NCBI GenBank assembly: GCA_963783335.1
Contig: CAWAND010000004.1
Location: forward strand, 1-64,000
Direction: 5' to 3'
Length of the DNA: 64,000 bases
Origin: CAWAND01 sp963783335
GTDB taxonomy: Bacteria > Chloroflexota > Anaerolineae > Anaerolineales > E44-bin32
A program made the position numbers and the translations under genes. A model generated the notes under the pieces. It worked only from the letters and a program-made list of their open reading frames with translations, was not told where the DNA came from and searched no databases. Positions 37,891 through 46,955 of the stretch are shown in pieces (position 1 is the first letter of the stretch; each line of letters opens with the position of its first letter).

Positions 37891-38907
37891 GTGAGCCCAC
37901 GCGTGACTTTAAAGACAATCGCCAGCGCGACCGGCTACTCCATCACGACCGTGTCCCGCGCCTTGGCCGGCTATCAAGACGTCTCCCCGAGTACACGCCA
38001 ATTGATCGGGGACACCGCCGTCAAACTGGGCTATTTCCCAAACGCCACCGCTCGACAGCTCCAAAAACAGCGTACTGACCTGATTGGCTTGATCCTGCCC
38101 TCCTTCGGGCCGCGCTTCGCCGATCCCTACTTCAGCTTGATGCTGGCCGGAATCGGCGATGAAATGGCCGCCCACGGGTACGACGTTCTGATCTCCTCCC
38201 ACTCACCGGGTCCGGATGAGTTGGCGGCCTACCGTGCATTGGTCGAAGGCCGCCGGGTCGACGGGACGGTCGTCATCCGCACACGATTGAGAGACGAGAG
38301 AATCGCCTATCTCGTCGAACGCGGATTTCCCTTCGTCGCCTTTGGCAGGACGGACGATGGGCTGGCTTTTCCGTATATTGACGAGGACGGGGAGAGCGGC
38401 ACTTTCCAGCTTGTGAATCACCTGGCCCAGCTTGGCCACGAACGCATCGCCTACATCGCCGCGCCGCAGGAGCTGACATTCGGAGTCAACCGCCTGAGGG
38501 GCTACCAGCGCGCCATGCATGAGATCGGCCTGAGCCCCAACGGGGACTATGTGGCCGTCGCCGATCTGACCCGAACCGGAGGCATGGCTGCCGCCACGCG
38601 ACTGCTGGACCTGAAGGTTCCGCCCACGGCCATCGTCGCCGCCAATGACCTTATGGCGCTGGGCGCCGTGACCCTGGCCAAGGACCGGAAGATGGTCATC
38701 GGCCGAGATCTCTCCGTGGCCGGATTCGACGATATCCCAACCGCCGAAGCGCTTGGACTGACGACCCTTAGCCAGCCGATCTACAGCATCGGGCGAAAGC
38801 TCAGCCGGATGCTCATCGCCCTGATTCGGGGGGAGCCGCTCGATGAACCCAAGGTGCTGCTCCAACCCCGATTGGTGAGTTGCCCCTCGATAGGACCTCC
38901 AGCGTGA
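37891..38907 (+). CDS. LacI-family transcriptional regulator
   Basis: 338 residues. The N-terminal LacI helix-turn-helix reads VTLKTIASATGYSITTVSRA, with the hinge region ARQLQKQRTDLIGLI. The periplasmic-binding-like sugar domain follows (PYFSLMLAGIGDEMAAHGYD, GHERIAYIAAPQELTFGVNR, VAGFDDIPTAEALGLTTLSQ). The start is the GTG at 37891. Two AAACGTTT operators lie directly upstream, so it probably represses itself, the divergent glycerate kinase and the ABC/phosphorylase genes. The inducer is inferred to be glucosylglycerate or a product of it. Confidence 0.93.
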   Translation: MSPRVTLKTIASATGYSITTVSRALAGYQDVSPSTRQLIGDTAVKLGYFPNATARQLQKQRTDLIGLILPSFGPRFADPYFSLMLAGIGDEMAAHGYDVLISSHSPGPDELAAYRALVEGRRVDGTVVIRTRLRDERIAYLVERGFPFVAFGRTDDGLAFPYIDEDGESGTFQLVNHLAQLGHERIAYIAAPQELTFGVNRLRGYQRAMHEIGLSPNGDYVAVADLTRTGGMAAATRLLDLKVPPTAIVAANDLMALGAVTLAKDRKMVIGRDLSVAGFDDIPTAEALGLTTLSQPIYSIGRKLSRMLIALIRGEPLDEPKVLLQPRLVSCPSIGPPA

Positions 38908-39029
38908 CCCAGACCTCTGGGCGCGCGCGATGCCGAACTCGTGAAAGGAGTCCAGTCGACACCTAGGTTCAGCCATTTCATTGGATCCGCCAGTGGGACC
39001 GCTCCACGCAATTGAGAGGAAGAGAAGAC

Positions 39030-40535
39030 ATGCTCCGGACATTGAGAGGTGCCGTGTTGCTGACGATGGCCCTTGGGCTGCTCCTTGCGGCCTGCGGGTC
39101 GCAGCCCAGTGGCGACACGGGCCAAGCTGCCACCCTCCAGGCGCAGGTTAACGATCTGCAGCAGCAAGTCCAAGAGGCGCAAGCCGCCGAGAAAGACACG
39201 GCCGCCCTCGAATCTAAGCTAAGCGATATGCAGTCACAACTCGATGCCGCCCAAAACCCGGTTGTGGTTCAGTTTTGGACGACCGACAATGAGGAAGCGC
39301 GTGTGAAGGTGTATGAAGAGATTGCGGCGCGCTACATGGCTGCCCATCCCGGCGTTGAAATTCGCATTGTCCCCATTGAAGAAGCCGGGGTTTCTCAGCG
39401 AATATCGACCGCCGTGGCTGCCAACCGCCTGCCCGATATCGTCCGCATGGGCATCGAGCGCGTGGCCTCCTTCTCCGCCGACGGGCTGCTGGACGAAGAC
39501 GCCGCCATGGCGACCATACAGTCGATTGGCGAAAGCGACTTCCGCAAGGGCCCGCTTCAAATGGTTGTCGACCCAGCCACCGGGAACTATGCCGCGATCC
39601 CCTTCGACGGCTGGATCCAGGCTCTTTGGTACCGCGAAGACGTTTTCAAGAGCGCCGGCCTGGCTGCGCCCGTCACCTGGGACCAGATCACGGCGGCCTG
39701 CAAAGGCCTTCCAGGCAACGACAACCTGCTCTATGGGATGACCATAGGGACCGATCCGGGACAGAACTACCCGCACCAGGTCTTCGAGCAGGTGGCTATT
39801 TCCAACGACGCCTGGCCGTTTGACAGCTCAGGCAATGTCACCATGGACACACCCGAGATGGTGGCTGCGCTGCAGTGGTACACAGACCTGCAGAGCTGCT
39901 CGCTGCCCGGGCCACAGTACTGGCGCGGCGCCCGAGAGGCCTACGAATACGGGCAGTCGGGGATGCTTTTCTACTCGACCTACATCATGGATGACCTGGT
40001 GGACGGCTCCGGCCTGGACTCGGGCGGCAACGTCAAGTTGGCCTACTCGGATCTGGCGGCCCGAACCGGCTTTGCACCTTCCATGGAAGGCCCAAATGGT
40101 GCCGCAACCTACGGACAGCTGGTCACGCTCAGCATCATGAAGGGCGCCGACCCCGTGGCCCAGGATGTGGTCAAGTTCTTCATGACCGGCGACAACTACC
40201 AGGAAATCCTGGCACTGGCTCCGTTCGGCAAAGTTCCGGTGTTGGAGAGCGCTGTCGAAGGCTGGTCTTCTTCAAGCGACTACTTTGCCAACTACCCGCC
40301 GGAAACCCTGACTGCGATCGCCGCTGGCTATGACACGATGCAGCGCTGGCTCTTCCGGCCTGGCTACGACGCCACCCAGCAAGCCGTGATCGGGGACATC
40401 GAAGGCCGCCTGCTCATCCCGCAGGTGATCAGCAATATCGCCATCGAACACTCGATGACGGCCCAGGAAGGGGCAACCTGGCTTCAGGGCCAGGTCGAAG
40501 CCCTCTACACCGAGCGACAGGCTGCTGCGCAGTAG
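39030..40535 (+). CDS. ABC sugar transporter substrate-binding lipoprotein
   Basis: About 501 residues of the extracellular solute-binding protein family 1. The lipoprotein signal is LLTMALGLLLAACGS. Next comes an unusual heptad-like coiled-coil stretch (about residues 34-72: LQAQVNDLQQQVQEAQAAEK ... LESKLSDMQSQLDAAQ) before the binding fold starts at VVVQFWTTDNEEARVKVYEE. The hinge and binding blocks include NRLPDIVRMG, AIPFDGWIQALWYREDVFK and GQSGMLFYSTYIMDD. The ATG at 39030 has GAGAGGAAGAG upstream. It is the first gene of the ABC set after lacI. Confidence 0.92.
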   Translation: MLRTLRGAVLLTMALGLLLAACGSQPSGDTGQAATLQAQVNDLQQQVQEAQAAEKDTAALESKLSDMQSQLDAAQNPVVVQFWTTDNEEARVKVYEEIAARYMAAHPGVEIRIVPIEEAGVSQRISTAVAANRLPDIVRMGIERVASFSADGLLDEDAAMATIQSIGESDFRKGPLQMVVDPATGNYAAIPFDGWIQALWYREDVFKSAGLAAPVTWDQITAACKGLPGNDNLLYGMTIGTDPGQNYPHQVFEQVAISNDAWPFDSSGNVTMDTPEMVAALQWYTDLQSCSLPGPQYWRGAREAYEYGQSGMLFYSTYIMDDLVDGSGLDSGGNVKLAYSDLAARTGFAPSMEGPNGAATYGQLVTLSIMKGADPVAQDVVKFFMTGDNYQEILALAPFGKVPVLESAVEGWSSSSDYFANYPPETLTAIAAGYDTMQRWLFRPGYDATQQAVIGDIEGRLLIPQVISNIAIEHSMTAQEGATWLQGQVEALYTERQAAAQ

Positions 40536-40674
40536 TCCCTTCCGGGTTGAACCGTTTCCCACGAGGGGTGGGGAGCCCCGCCAACGGGGCCCCTCCATCC
40601 CTCCCGGGGAACGTGCCGCCGGGCGTGCCCCATGAGGTATCCAGACAGCTTGGCCGTGGGGAAGTCAGGAGGGC

Positions 40675-41628
40675 ATGATGATCCATGATTCAACGGCGAA
40701 GGCCAGAAGGAGTTGGTTGGGCGGCGGCATGGCGGCGCGCGAGGCCCGCTTGGCCTGGCTGTTGATTCTGCCCAGCGCGCTGATTGTCTTCGGCCTGGTC
40801 CTGTTCCCCGCCTTCTTCAGCATCTGGATCAGCTTCCACCACGTGAGCCTCGGCAATCTGAATGATGTGTTTCACGCGCCTTGGGTCGGTTTCCAGAATT
40901 TCCAGCTGGTCTTCAACGATTTTGCATTCAAGTTTCAAGGATGGCTCAACTGGGGCGCGGCCGTCACGACCGTTGTGTACTCCGTGCTCTCGACCATTCT
41001 GGTCGTGGCGCTCGGCTTGCTGGCTGCGCTGATCTTGAACCACAAGTTCACCGGCCGAGGCCTCGCCCGGGGGATCTTCCTGTTTCCCTACATCGCCCCA
41101 GTGGTGAGCGTCGCCTTTGTGTGGCGCTGGCTGCTCGATCCGCGCCCCTCCGGGGTGTTCAACGATGTCCTGACTTCGACCGGGCTGCTGCATGAGCCTA
41201 TGGCCTTTCTGGCGACGCGCGGCCTGGCCATCTGGCTTGTCATCTTGTTTCAGGGGTGGCGCTACTTCCCGTTCGCCATGCTGATGCTCCTGGCTCGTCT
41301 CCAAGCGATCGATGAGGCCCTCTACGAAGCGGCCGGCGTGGATGGTGCCAGCAACTTTCAGAAGTTTCTCTACATCACGTTGCCCGAGCTGCGCTATGTC
41401 ATGGGGGCCATCTTCCTGCTGCGCCTGTTGTGGACCTTCAACAAGTTCGACGACATCTGGCTGCTCACAGGCGGTGGGTACGGCACCAATGTCCTGCCGG
41501 TGCTGACCTACCAGTTCAGTTTCGGCTCATTCGATTTCGGCAAGGGCGCGGCGACGGCCATGATTCAGCTGGGGGCCCTGGTCGTGTTCATAGCCCTGTA
41601 CGCCGTCACGGTCATGCGCCAAGAGTAG
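40675..41628 (+). CDS. ABC sugar transporter permease (MalF-like)
   Basis: 317 residues with six helices. The inner-membrane permease EAA loop reads EAAGVDGASNFQKFLYITLP, the contact site for the ATPase. AGGAGG precedes the ATG at 40675. It lies between the binding protein and the second permease. No ATP-binding subunit gene is in the cluster, so a shared multi-sugar ATPase (MsmK/UgpC type) encoded elsewhere must drive it. Confidence 0.92.
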   Translation: MMIHDSTAKARRSWLGGGMAAREARLAWLLILPSALIVFGLVLFPAFFSIWISFHHVSLGNLNDVFHAPWVGFQNFQLVFNDFAFKFQGWLNWGAAVTTVVYSVLSTILVVALGLLAALILNHKFTGRGLARGIFLFPYIAPVVSVAFVWRWLLDPRPSGVFNDVLTSTGLLHEPMAFLATRGLAIWLVILFQGWRYFPFAMLMLLARLQAIDEALYEAAGVDGASNFQKFLYITLPELRYVMGAIFLLRLLWTFNKFDDIWLLTGGGYGTNVLPVLTYQFSFGSFDFGKGAATAMIQLGALVVFIALYAVTVMRQE

Positions 41629-41643
41629 CCGCGGAGAGCAAGC

Positions 41644-42555
41644 ATGCAACCTGCCGGTTCCGTTGCCCCCAAGAGCTTCATCAACCAGCTCGCCGGTCAC
41701 CTGTCGTGGTCCCGGCTGCTGCTCTCCCTGGGTCTGTTCGTCTTCCTGGGCATGATCTTGTTCCCTTTCTACTGGATGGCCAGTTCATCCTTCAAGACTG
41801 GCGCCGAGATCGCCGGCCGGGCTCCAGTGTACATTCCCAGCGCGCTGCATCTTGATGCCTATCGGGAGCTGTTCGACCCCGCCGCGCCCCATTTCCAGGC
41901 GTTCGCCCGCAACATCGTCAACAGCTTGCTGGTATCTGTGCCCAGCGCGCTGCTGGCGGTGGTGTTCTCCACTCTGGGCGCCTACGCTATCGCCCGCTTG
42001 AAATTCGGCGGAAAGTCGCTGATGCTCAACAGCATCCTGATCGTCTACCTCTTCCCGGGCGTCCTGCTCATCATCCCGCTCTTCGCCCTGCTCGCTCAGG
42101 CTGGGGACCTGGTGGGGCTGCAGGTTCAGGACAACCTGGGCGTGCTGGTGTTCACCTATCTGGCGCAGACCCTTCCGGTGGCGCTGTACATGCTCACCAA
42201 TTACTTCCACACCATCCCGGAAGAGATCGAGGAAGCGGCTCAGATCGACGGCTGCTCCCGGCTGGCTGTCATCTGGCGGGTGACCCTGCCACTATCGATA
42301 CCAGCCTTGGTGACCGTCGGTATCTACACCTTCATGATCGCCTGGAATGAATTCCTGTATGCCCTCGTCTTCTTGAATGACCGGGCCATGTTCACCATGC
42401 CGATCAAACTGAACGCCATTTTTAACGACCCCAGCCCGCGCCCCAACGTGGTGATGGCGGCTTCTACCGTCATGACCATTCCCGTGATCATCCTCTTCTT
42501 GGCCTTCGAGCGGTACCTTGAACAGGGCCTGACGGCCGGCGGCGTCAAGGGCTGA
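41644..42555 (+). CDS. ABC sugar transporter permease (MalG-like)
   Basis: 303 residues with six helices. The EAA loop reads EEAAQIDGCSRLAVIWRVTL, and the C-terminal helix pair follows NDRAMFTMPIKLNAIF. It starts 15 bases after the first permease and is followed after 3 bases by the glycosyltransferase, so all are in one operon. Confidence 0.93.
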   Translation: MQPAGSVAPKSFINQLAGHLSWSRLLLSLGLFVFLGMILFPFYWMASSSFKTGAEIAGRAPVYIPSALHLDAYRELFDPAAPHFQAFARNIVNSLLVSVPSALLAVVFSTLGAYAIARLKFGGKSLMLNSILIVYLFPGVLLIIPLFALLAQAGDLVGLQVQDNLGVLVFTYLAQTLPVALYMLTNYFHTIPEEIEEAAQIDGCSRLAVIWRVTLPLSIPALVTVGIYTFMIAWNEFLYALVFLNDRAMFTMPIKLNAIFNDPSPRPNVVMAASTVMTIPVIILFLAFERYLEQGLTAGGVKG

Positions 42556-42558
42556 TCG

Positions 42559-43842
42559 ATGCGGATCGGTTTCATCTCTTTCCGGCTGGCGGGTACGGAC
42601 GGTGTGTCCCTTGAAACCGCCAAGTTGGCCGCCATCCTGCATCGCCTTGGACACGAAATCTTTGCTCTTGCCGGGGAATTGGATGAGCCGGCCATCGACC
42701 TAGATCCGCTGCACGTGCCCTTGGCCGGCCGGAAGAGATTCGGCCTCGCCCACTTCACTCATCCGGACATCGTCTGGATTACCGAGCATGCTTTCAGGGA
42801 GGGGCCTTGGGGCGATGACCTTCGGCTGCGCATGGGGCGGGCGGCGGCCATCCTGACCGATGCGCTGCGTGCCTTCGTCAACCAGTACGCGCTCGACTTG
42901 ATTGTCCCGGAGAACGTCTTCGCCATCCCTCTGAACCTGCCCCTCAGTCTGGCGCTGAAAAAGGTCGTCGCCGAATCCGGCATCCCTACCGTCGCCCATC
43001 ACCACGATTTCTACTGGGAGCGCGCCCAGTATGCTGCGCCGGCGGCTGCGGATCTGCTGCGCCAGACCTTTCCGCCCGACCTTCCCAATATCCGTCATCT
43101 GGTCATCAACTCTGCCGCCCAGCGCGCGCTCGCCGATAGAGGCATCGACAGCCAGGTCCTGCCGAACATCCTCGATTTCTCCGCCAAGCCGCCGGGGCCC
43201 GATACCTACAACGCCGAACTAAGGGAGGACCTTGGGCTTTCGGCCGACGAGATCTTCTTCCTCCAGCCAACGCGTGTGATCCGGCGGAAGGCGATCGAGC
43301 GCTCGATCGAGCTGGCTGCACGCCTTGACGACCTGCCGATCCACCTTGTTATCAGCCACCACGCCGAACAGACTTCATTGGACTACCTGGCTGAACTGCG
43401 CGATCTGGCCGATCGCAGCCATGTCCGCCTGACCTATGCCCCGGATCGCTTTGGGCCTTACCGCACCAAGCACCCTGATCGAGGCAAGGTGTATAGCTTC
43501 TGGGACGCCTACGCCCAGGCGGACTTTGTGACTTACCCGAGCACTTACGAAGGGTGGGGCAATGCTCTGCTGGAGGCGGTGTATATGCGGCGGCCCCTGC
43601 TGGTTAATCGCTACCCCGTCTTTCGCCAAGACATCGAGCCAACCGGCTTGCGCACTGTGACCATCGACGGCCAGATCACCGACGAGACGGTCGCCTCGGT
43701 TCGCCAGCTGTTGCGCGACCCCGATAGCGTGACTGAGATGACCGAGCACAACTTTGCGGTCGCCAGCCGACACTACTCGTATGCGTTTGCGCAGTCGCTG
43801 CTCGAGAATGTGATCCAATCCTTCGACCGCAGCCATGCGTGA
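42559..43842 (+). CDS. GT4 glycosyltransferase, mannosylglucosylglycerate-synthase-like
   Basis: 427 residues with the GT-B fold. The start MRIGFISFRLAGTDGVSLET resembles enzymes that act on glucosylglycerate (MggS type). Other blocks are PTVAHHHDFYWERAQ and FLQPTRVIRRKAIERSIELA, and the GT4 nucleotide-sugar site YPSTYEGWGNALLEAVYMRR has the E-x7-E signature. It begins 3 bases after the permease gene, and its stop overlaps the phosphorylase start (ATGCGTGA). The context supports an alpha-glycosylglycerate substrate. The exact activity, and whether it builds the compound or works in reverse, is inference. Confidence 0.75.
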   Translation: MRIGFISFRLAGTDGVSLETAKLAAILHRLGHEIFALAGELDEPAIDLDPLHVPLAGRKRFGLAHFTHPDIVWITEHAFREGPWGDDLRLRMGRAAAILTDALRAFVNQYALDLIVPENVFAIPLNLPLSLALKKVVAESGIPTVAHHHDFYWERAQYAAPAAADLLRQTFPPDLPNIRHLVINSAAQRALADRGIDSQVLPNILDFSAKPPGPDTYNAELREDLGLSADEIFFLQPTRVIRRKAIERSIELAARLDDLPIHLVISHHAEQTSLDYLAELRDLADRSHVRLTYAPDRFGPYRTKHPDRGKVYSFWDAYAQADFVTYPSTYEGWGNALLEAVYMRRPLLVNRYPVFRQDIEPTGLRTVTIDGQITDETVASVRQLLRDPDSVTEMTEHNFAVASRHYSYAFAQSLLENVIQSFDRSHA

Positions 43843-45577
43843 GGCACACTTGAAAACCATCCAGCGCCTGCTTCGGCAGCTCTATGGCGCCGACGAAGGC
43901 CTTCGGACGGCCGAACGCCTGATTGCCCGGATGGACCGTTTCAAGCAGGAAACCCATCGGAACTTCACGCCGGCGGAATCCGAGTTCAGCGAACGGGACG
44001 TGGTGCTGATCACCTATGCCGATATGTTGTCGGCGGATGACATGCTCCCGCTCGATTCCCTGCGCCGGTTTGTCGGCACCCGGCTTCGGGATTTGGTCAA
44101 TATCATCCACATCTTGCCCTTCTTCCAATCATCGTCAGACGCCGGATTTTCCATCATCGACTATCAGTCGGTGGATCCGCGCCTGGGTTCGTGGGCCAGC
44201 ATCGAGGCGCTTAAGGCGGACGGGCTCCGGCTCATGGTGGATGCTGTCATCAACCATGTTTCAGCCGAGAGCGCTTGGTTTCAGGCGTTCAGGGAGGGCG
44301 ATCCGATCTATGAGGACTACTTCATACGTCTCGATCCCAAAGTGGACGTCTCCGCCGTCACCCGGCCTCGCGCTCATCCCTTGCTGACGGCGGTTGAAAC
44401 CGTCCGCGGGACGGAGCATGTTTGGACGACCTTTAGCCCCGACCAGGCCGACTTGAACTACGGGCATCCGGACACACTGCTGGATGTTATCGACGTTCTG
44501 CTCTCGTACATCGAACACGGTGCTGACATCCTTCGCCTGGACGCCGTCGCTTACCTGTGGAAAGAGATGGGCACTTCTTGCATCCATCTCCCGCAAGCCC
44601 ATTGGATCGTGCAGCTCTTCCGCGCCGTCATCGACGAAGTTGCCCCAGGGGTCACCATATTGACAGAAACCAATGTCCCTCATCCGGACAACGTATCCTA
44701 CTTCGGCGACGGGAGTGACGAAGCCCACTTGGTGTACAACTTCACGCTTCCCCCCTTGACAGCTCACGCCGTCCTGAGCGGGTCAGCCCAGCATTTGACA
44801 GAATGGGCCGAGACATTGCGAACGCCGTCTCCAAACACAGCCTTTCTCAATTTCACGGCCTCTCACGATGGCATCGGCTTGATGCCGGTCAAGGGGATTC
44901 TTGACAACGATGAAGTCGAGCTGTTGGTGGCGAAGACGGAATCGGGGGGCGGAGTGATTTCCTCCAAGTCCAATGCGGATGGATCGACCAGTCCCTATGA
45001 GTTGAACATTTCCTATTTCGATCTTCTGAACAGTGCTCGGGCGGAGGATCCACAGAGCCAGTGTGTGGATCGTTACATGGTCTCGCAAGCGGTCATGCTG
45101 GCGCTGGCAGGCCTGCCCGCCATCTACCTTCACAGCCTGTTGGGCTCACGCAACTTCCAACACGGTGTCGAGCAGACAGGGCAGGCGCGCAGCATCAACC
45201 GTGAAAAGCTAAAGATGGCCAAGACAGAACAGGAGCTTGGGGAGGCAGAGAACTTGCGACACGCCGTCTTCAAGTCCTACCGAAGGTTGATCGCGGCCCG
45301 AATCTGCGAGCCGGCCTTTCACCCAGGCAGTGCCCAGCGGGTCAGGCGGCTCGACAAGCGCGTGTTCGTCGTTCAGCGCACATCCGAGCCTACAGGTCAT
45401 ACCGTCCTCGCCCTACACAATGTGAGCCCCGCGACGGTCCCGCTAACCATTCCGGTTAAAGGGGAGGGCGAAAAATGGAGAGACTTGATCGACGGTCGCC
45501 AACACCGGGCCACAGCCGGCAACCTTCGCCTGGAGGTGCCGCCTTATGGTGTGGCCTGGTTGAAGAACGTCCCCTAG
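43835..45577 (+). CDS. GH13_18 phosphorylase, probable glucosylglycerate phosphorylase
   Basis: 580 residues of the sucrose-phosphorylase family. The active-site set is visible: nucleophile Asp in ADILRLDAVAYLWKE, acid/base Glu in TILTETNVPHPDN and the third Asp in FTASHDGIGL. Members with this layout cleave sucrose, glucosylglycerol or glucosylglycerate with phosphate to give glucose-1-phosphate. A glycerate 2-kinase in the same cluster points to 2-O-alpha-glucosylglycerate. The start overlaps the preceding gene by 8 bases. It is cytoplasmic and the last gene of the operon. Confidence 0.82.
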   Translation: MREAHLKTIQRLLRQLYGADEGLRTAERLIARMDRFKQETHRNFTPAESEFSERDVVLITYADMLSADDMLPLDSLRRFVGTRLRDLVNIIHILPFFQSSSDAGFSIIDYQSVDPRLGSWASIEALKADGLRLMVDAVINHVSAESAWFQAFREGDPIYEDYFIRLDPKVDVSAVTRPRAHPLLTAVETVRGTEHVWTTFSPDQADLNYGHPDTLLDVIDVLLSYIEHGADILRLDAVAYLWKEMGTSCIHLPQAHWIVQLFRAVIDEVAPGVTILTETNVPHPDNVSYFGDGSDEAHLVYNFTLPPLTAHAVLSGSAQHLTEWAETLRTPSPNTAFLNFTASHDGIGLMPVKGILDNDEVELLVAKTESGGGVISSKSNADGSTSPYELNISYFDLLNSARAEDPQSQCVDRYMVSQAVMLALAGLPAIYLHSLLGSRNFQHGVEQTGQARSINREKLKMAKTEQELGEAENLRHAVFKSYRRLIAARICEPAFHPGSAQRVRRLDKRVFVVQRTSEPTGHTVLALHNVSPATVPLTIPVKGEGEKWRDLIDGRQHRATAGNLRLEVPPYGVAWLKNVP

Positions 45578-45731
45578 GGCGACCAGGCTGACATTTCGAA
45601 GAATGCCCGCTGGGGGGGGCGGCCCGGTCTGGTGCAGCTTCCGGGGCGAGTATCTCGACTTGCTCGTCTTGTCTTCGGCGGATGGCAGGCCCGCCCGGTT
45701 GAGCCTGACCGTCCGCTGAGTTCCCCCGCGG

Positions 45732-45863
45732 CTATCATTTCGAGCGAGCGCTTGCCCCGATTTCTCGTTGGGGAAGCAATCGTTAGGGGGGCGCGAGACG
45801 ATCCATATGCGCGGGACGGTGATCTTCATGACGAAACGTTGGCTTCGGCGGCTGGCCCCGCGC
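45732..45863. repeat. Dispersed repeat family A, copy 5
   Basis: A long copy: TTCGAGCGAGCGCTTGCC, GAAGCAATCGTTAGGGGGGC, GCGAGACGATCCATATGCGC, GGGACGGTGATC and ATGACGAAACGTTGGC. It fills the space between the convergent phosphorylase and lipoprotein genes. Confidence 0.7.
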
Positions 45864-46596
45864 CTACTCGTCCGGCGGCGGGCTGGTGAGCCCCTCGATC
45901 CGCAGCGACCACGTCTTGTGATACGAGAACTGGTTGGTCAGGTCCGGGTTGGCATCTTCGGAAGCATCTGCCCCGCCGACCTGGATCTGAAAGGTGCGCG
46001 TCGTCAGCGACGGCGGATAGTACGTGACATAGGGAGTGGTCTGTCCGGGACAGGTCAGGGTGGCCCCGGGCAGACTCGTCGGCCGGGAACTCGGTGATGG
46101 TCAGGGTCACCACGCCTTGCTGGCACGTCCCCTCGATGTCCACTTCGGCCTGTCCTTGGCCCTGCACCTGGCAGTCGCCATCGGATCCATGGACCACGCC
46201 GGTGTTGCCATAGCTCACCATACACGGCCCGGCGGTGACCTTGTCACCGTCAATCGTCAGCGGGCAAGGGGCAGAGGCTTCGGTCTGTCCGTTGATCTCG
46301 GCCACGCTCTTGTCACGGTTTGGCGACCAGTCGAATGTGTGGCTGATGAATAGGACGGCTTGCTGCGGTTTGTTGGGGCAGGCGGCGGCCACCGGTTCGG
46401 GACCCTCGCCGGCCCGGCCCTCATTGTCGGCTTGACGGCTGGGCGGCTGCGCCGTTGGATCACCCTGGCTCGCTCCTCCGACCCCGGGGAGACCAGCAGG
46501 AAGCAGGGCACAGGCGAGCATCAGCGAGATGATGCTCAGCAATCCCATCAGAACCGCAAAGCGGCGATGAGATCTCAACGGATGCGCGGCTGGCAT
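45864..46596 (-). CDS. Small secreted lipoprotein of unknown function, one frame break
   Basis: The ATG at 46596 has GGAGG 5 bases upstream and starts MPAAHPLRSHRRF, with a signal ending SIISLMLAC (lipobox). A linker is followed by a beta-rich region with paired Cys (PCPLTIDGDKVTAGPCMVSY, DIEGTCQQGVVTLTITEFP). Near 46072 one frame change is needed; the correct frame then reads LPGATLTCPGQTTPYVTYYP, TFQIQVGGADAS and WSLRIEGLTSPPPDE, with TAG at 45864-45866. The uncorrected frame runs on to 45826 as nonsense. Repaired length is about 244 residues. No family is recognised. Confidence 0.72.
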
Positions 46597-46955
46597 GGTG
46601 GCCTCCATTCGTCAGCTTGCCGACCGGTCCCGCCCGCCATCTGCGTCAACGCTGGCAGCGGGCGGGGCAAACACTTGGCCTTTGGTGGGCATCCGCTCAG
46701 ACCACCGTCCGGGAACGTCCCAAACGTTGGGCGCCAGCCCAAGACTATGTGAAGAATTTCACAAAGTCAAGCTGCGCGTGCGATGCGCTGGCCAGGAGTC
46801 GCCGGCTCCGCCGCGCCGCCCCAATTCCGCTTGCAGCCCAATCTGCCCTATAATAGAAGTGGAATGGCGCGGACTTTATCCCAAGTCGGCGCCATACGCA
46901 TCGCACTCAAGCGTGCAACCGCCTCGCAGTCTGCGCCAATGTCAGAAGGTTCAAC
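46597..46955. promoter_or_regulatory. Divergent intergenic region with CRP-like site 3 and a TATAAT box
   Basis: The palindrome TATGTGAAGAATTTCACAAA (core TGTGA-N6-TCACA at 46748-46763) lies upstream of the GT4 gene. A perfect TATAAT is at 46849-46854 with no good -35 box at 17 bases, as is usual for activator-dependent promoters. If transcription starts near 46861, the palindrome is centred at about -105. The rest shows no gene. Confidence 0.6.
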
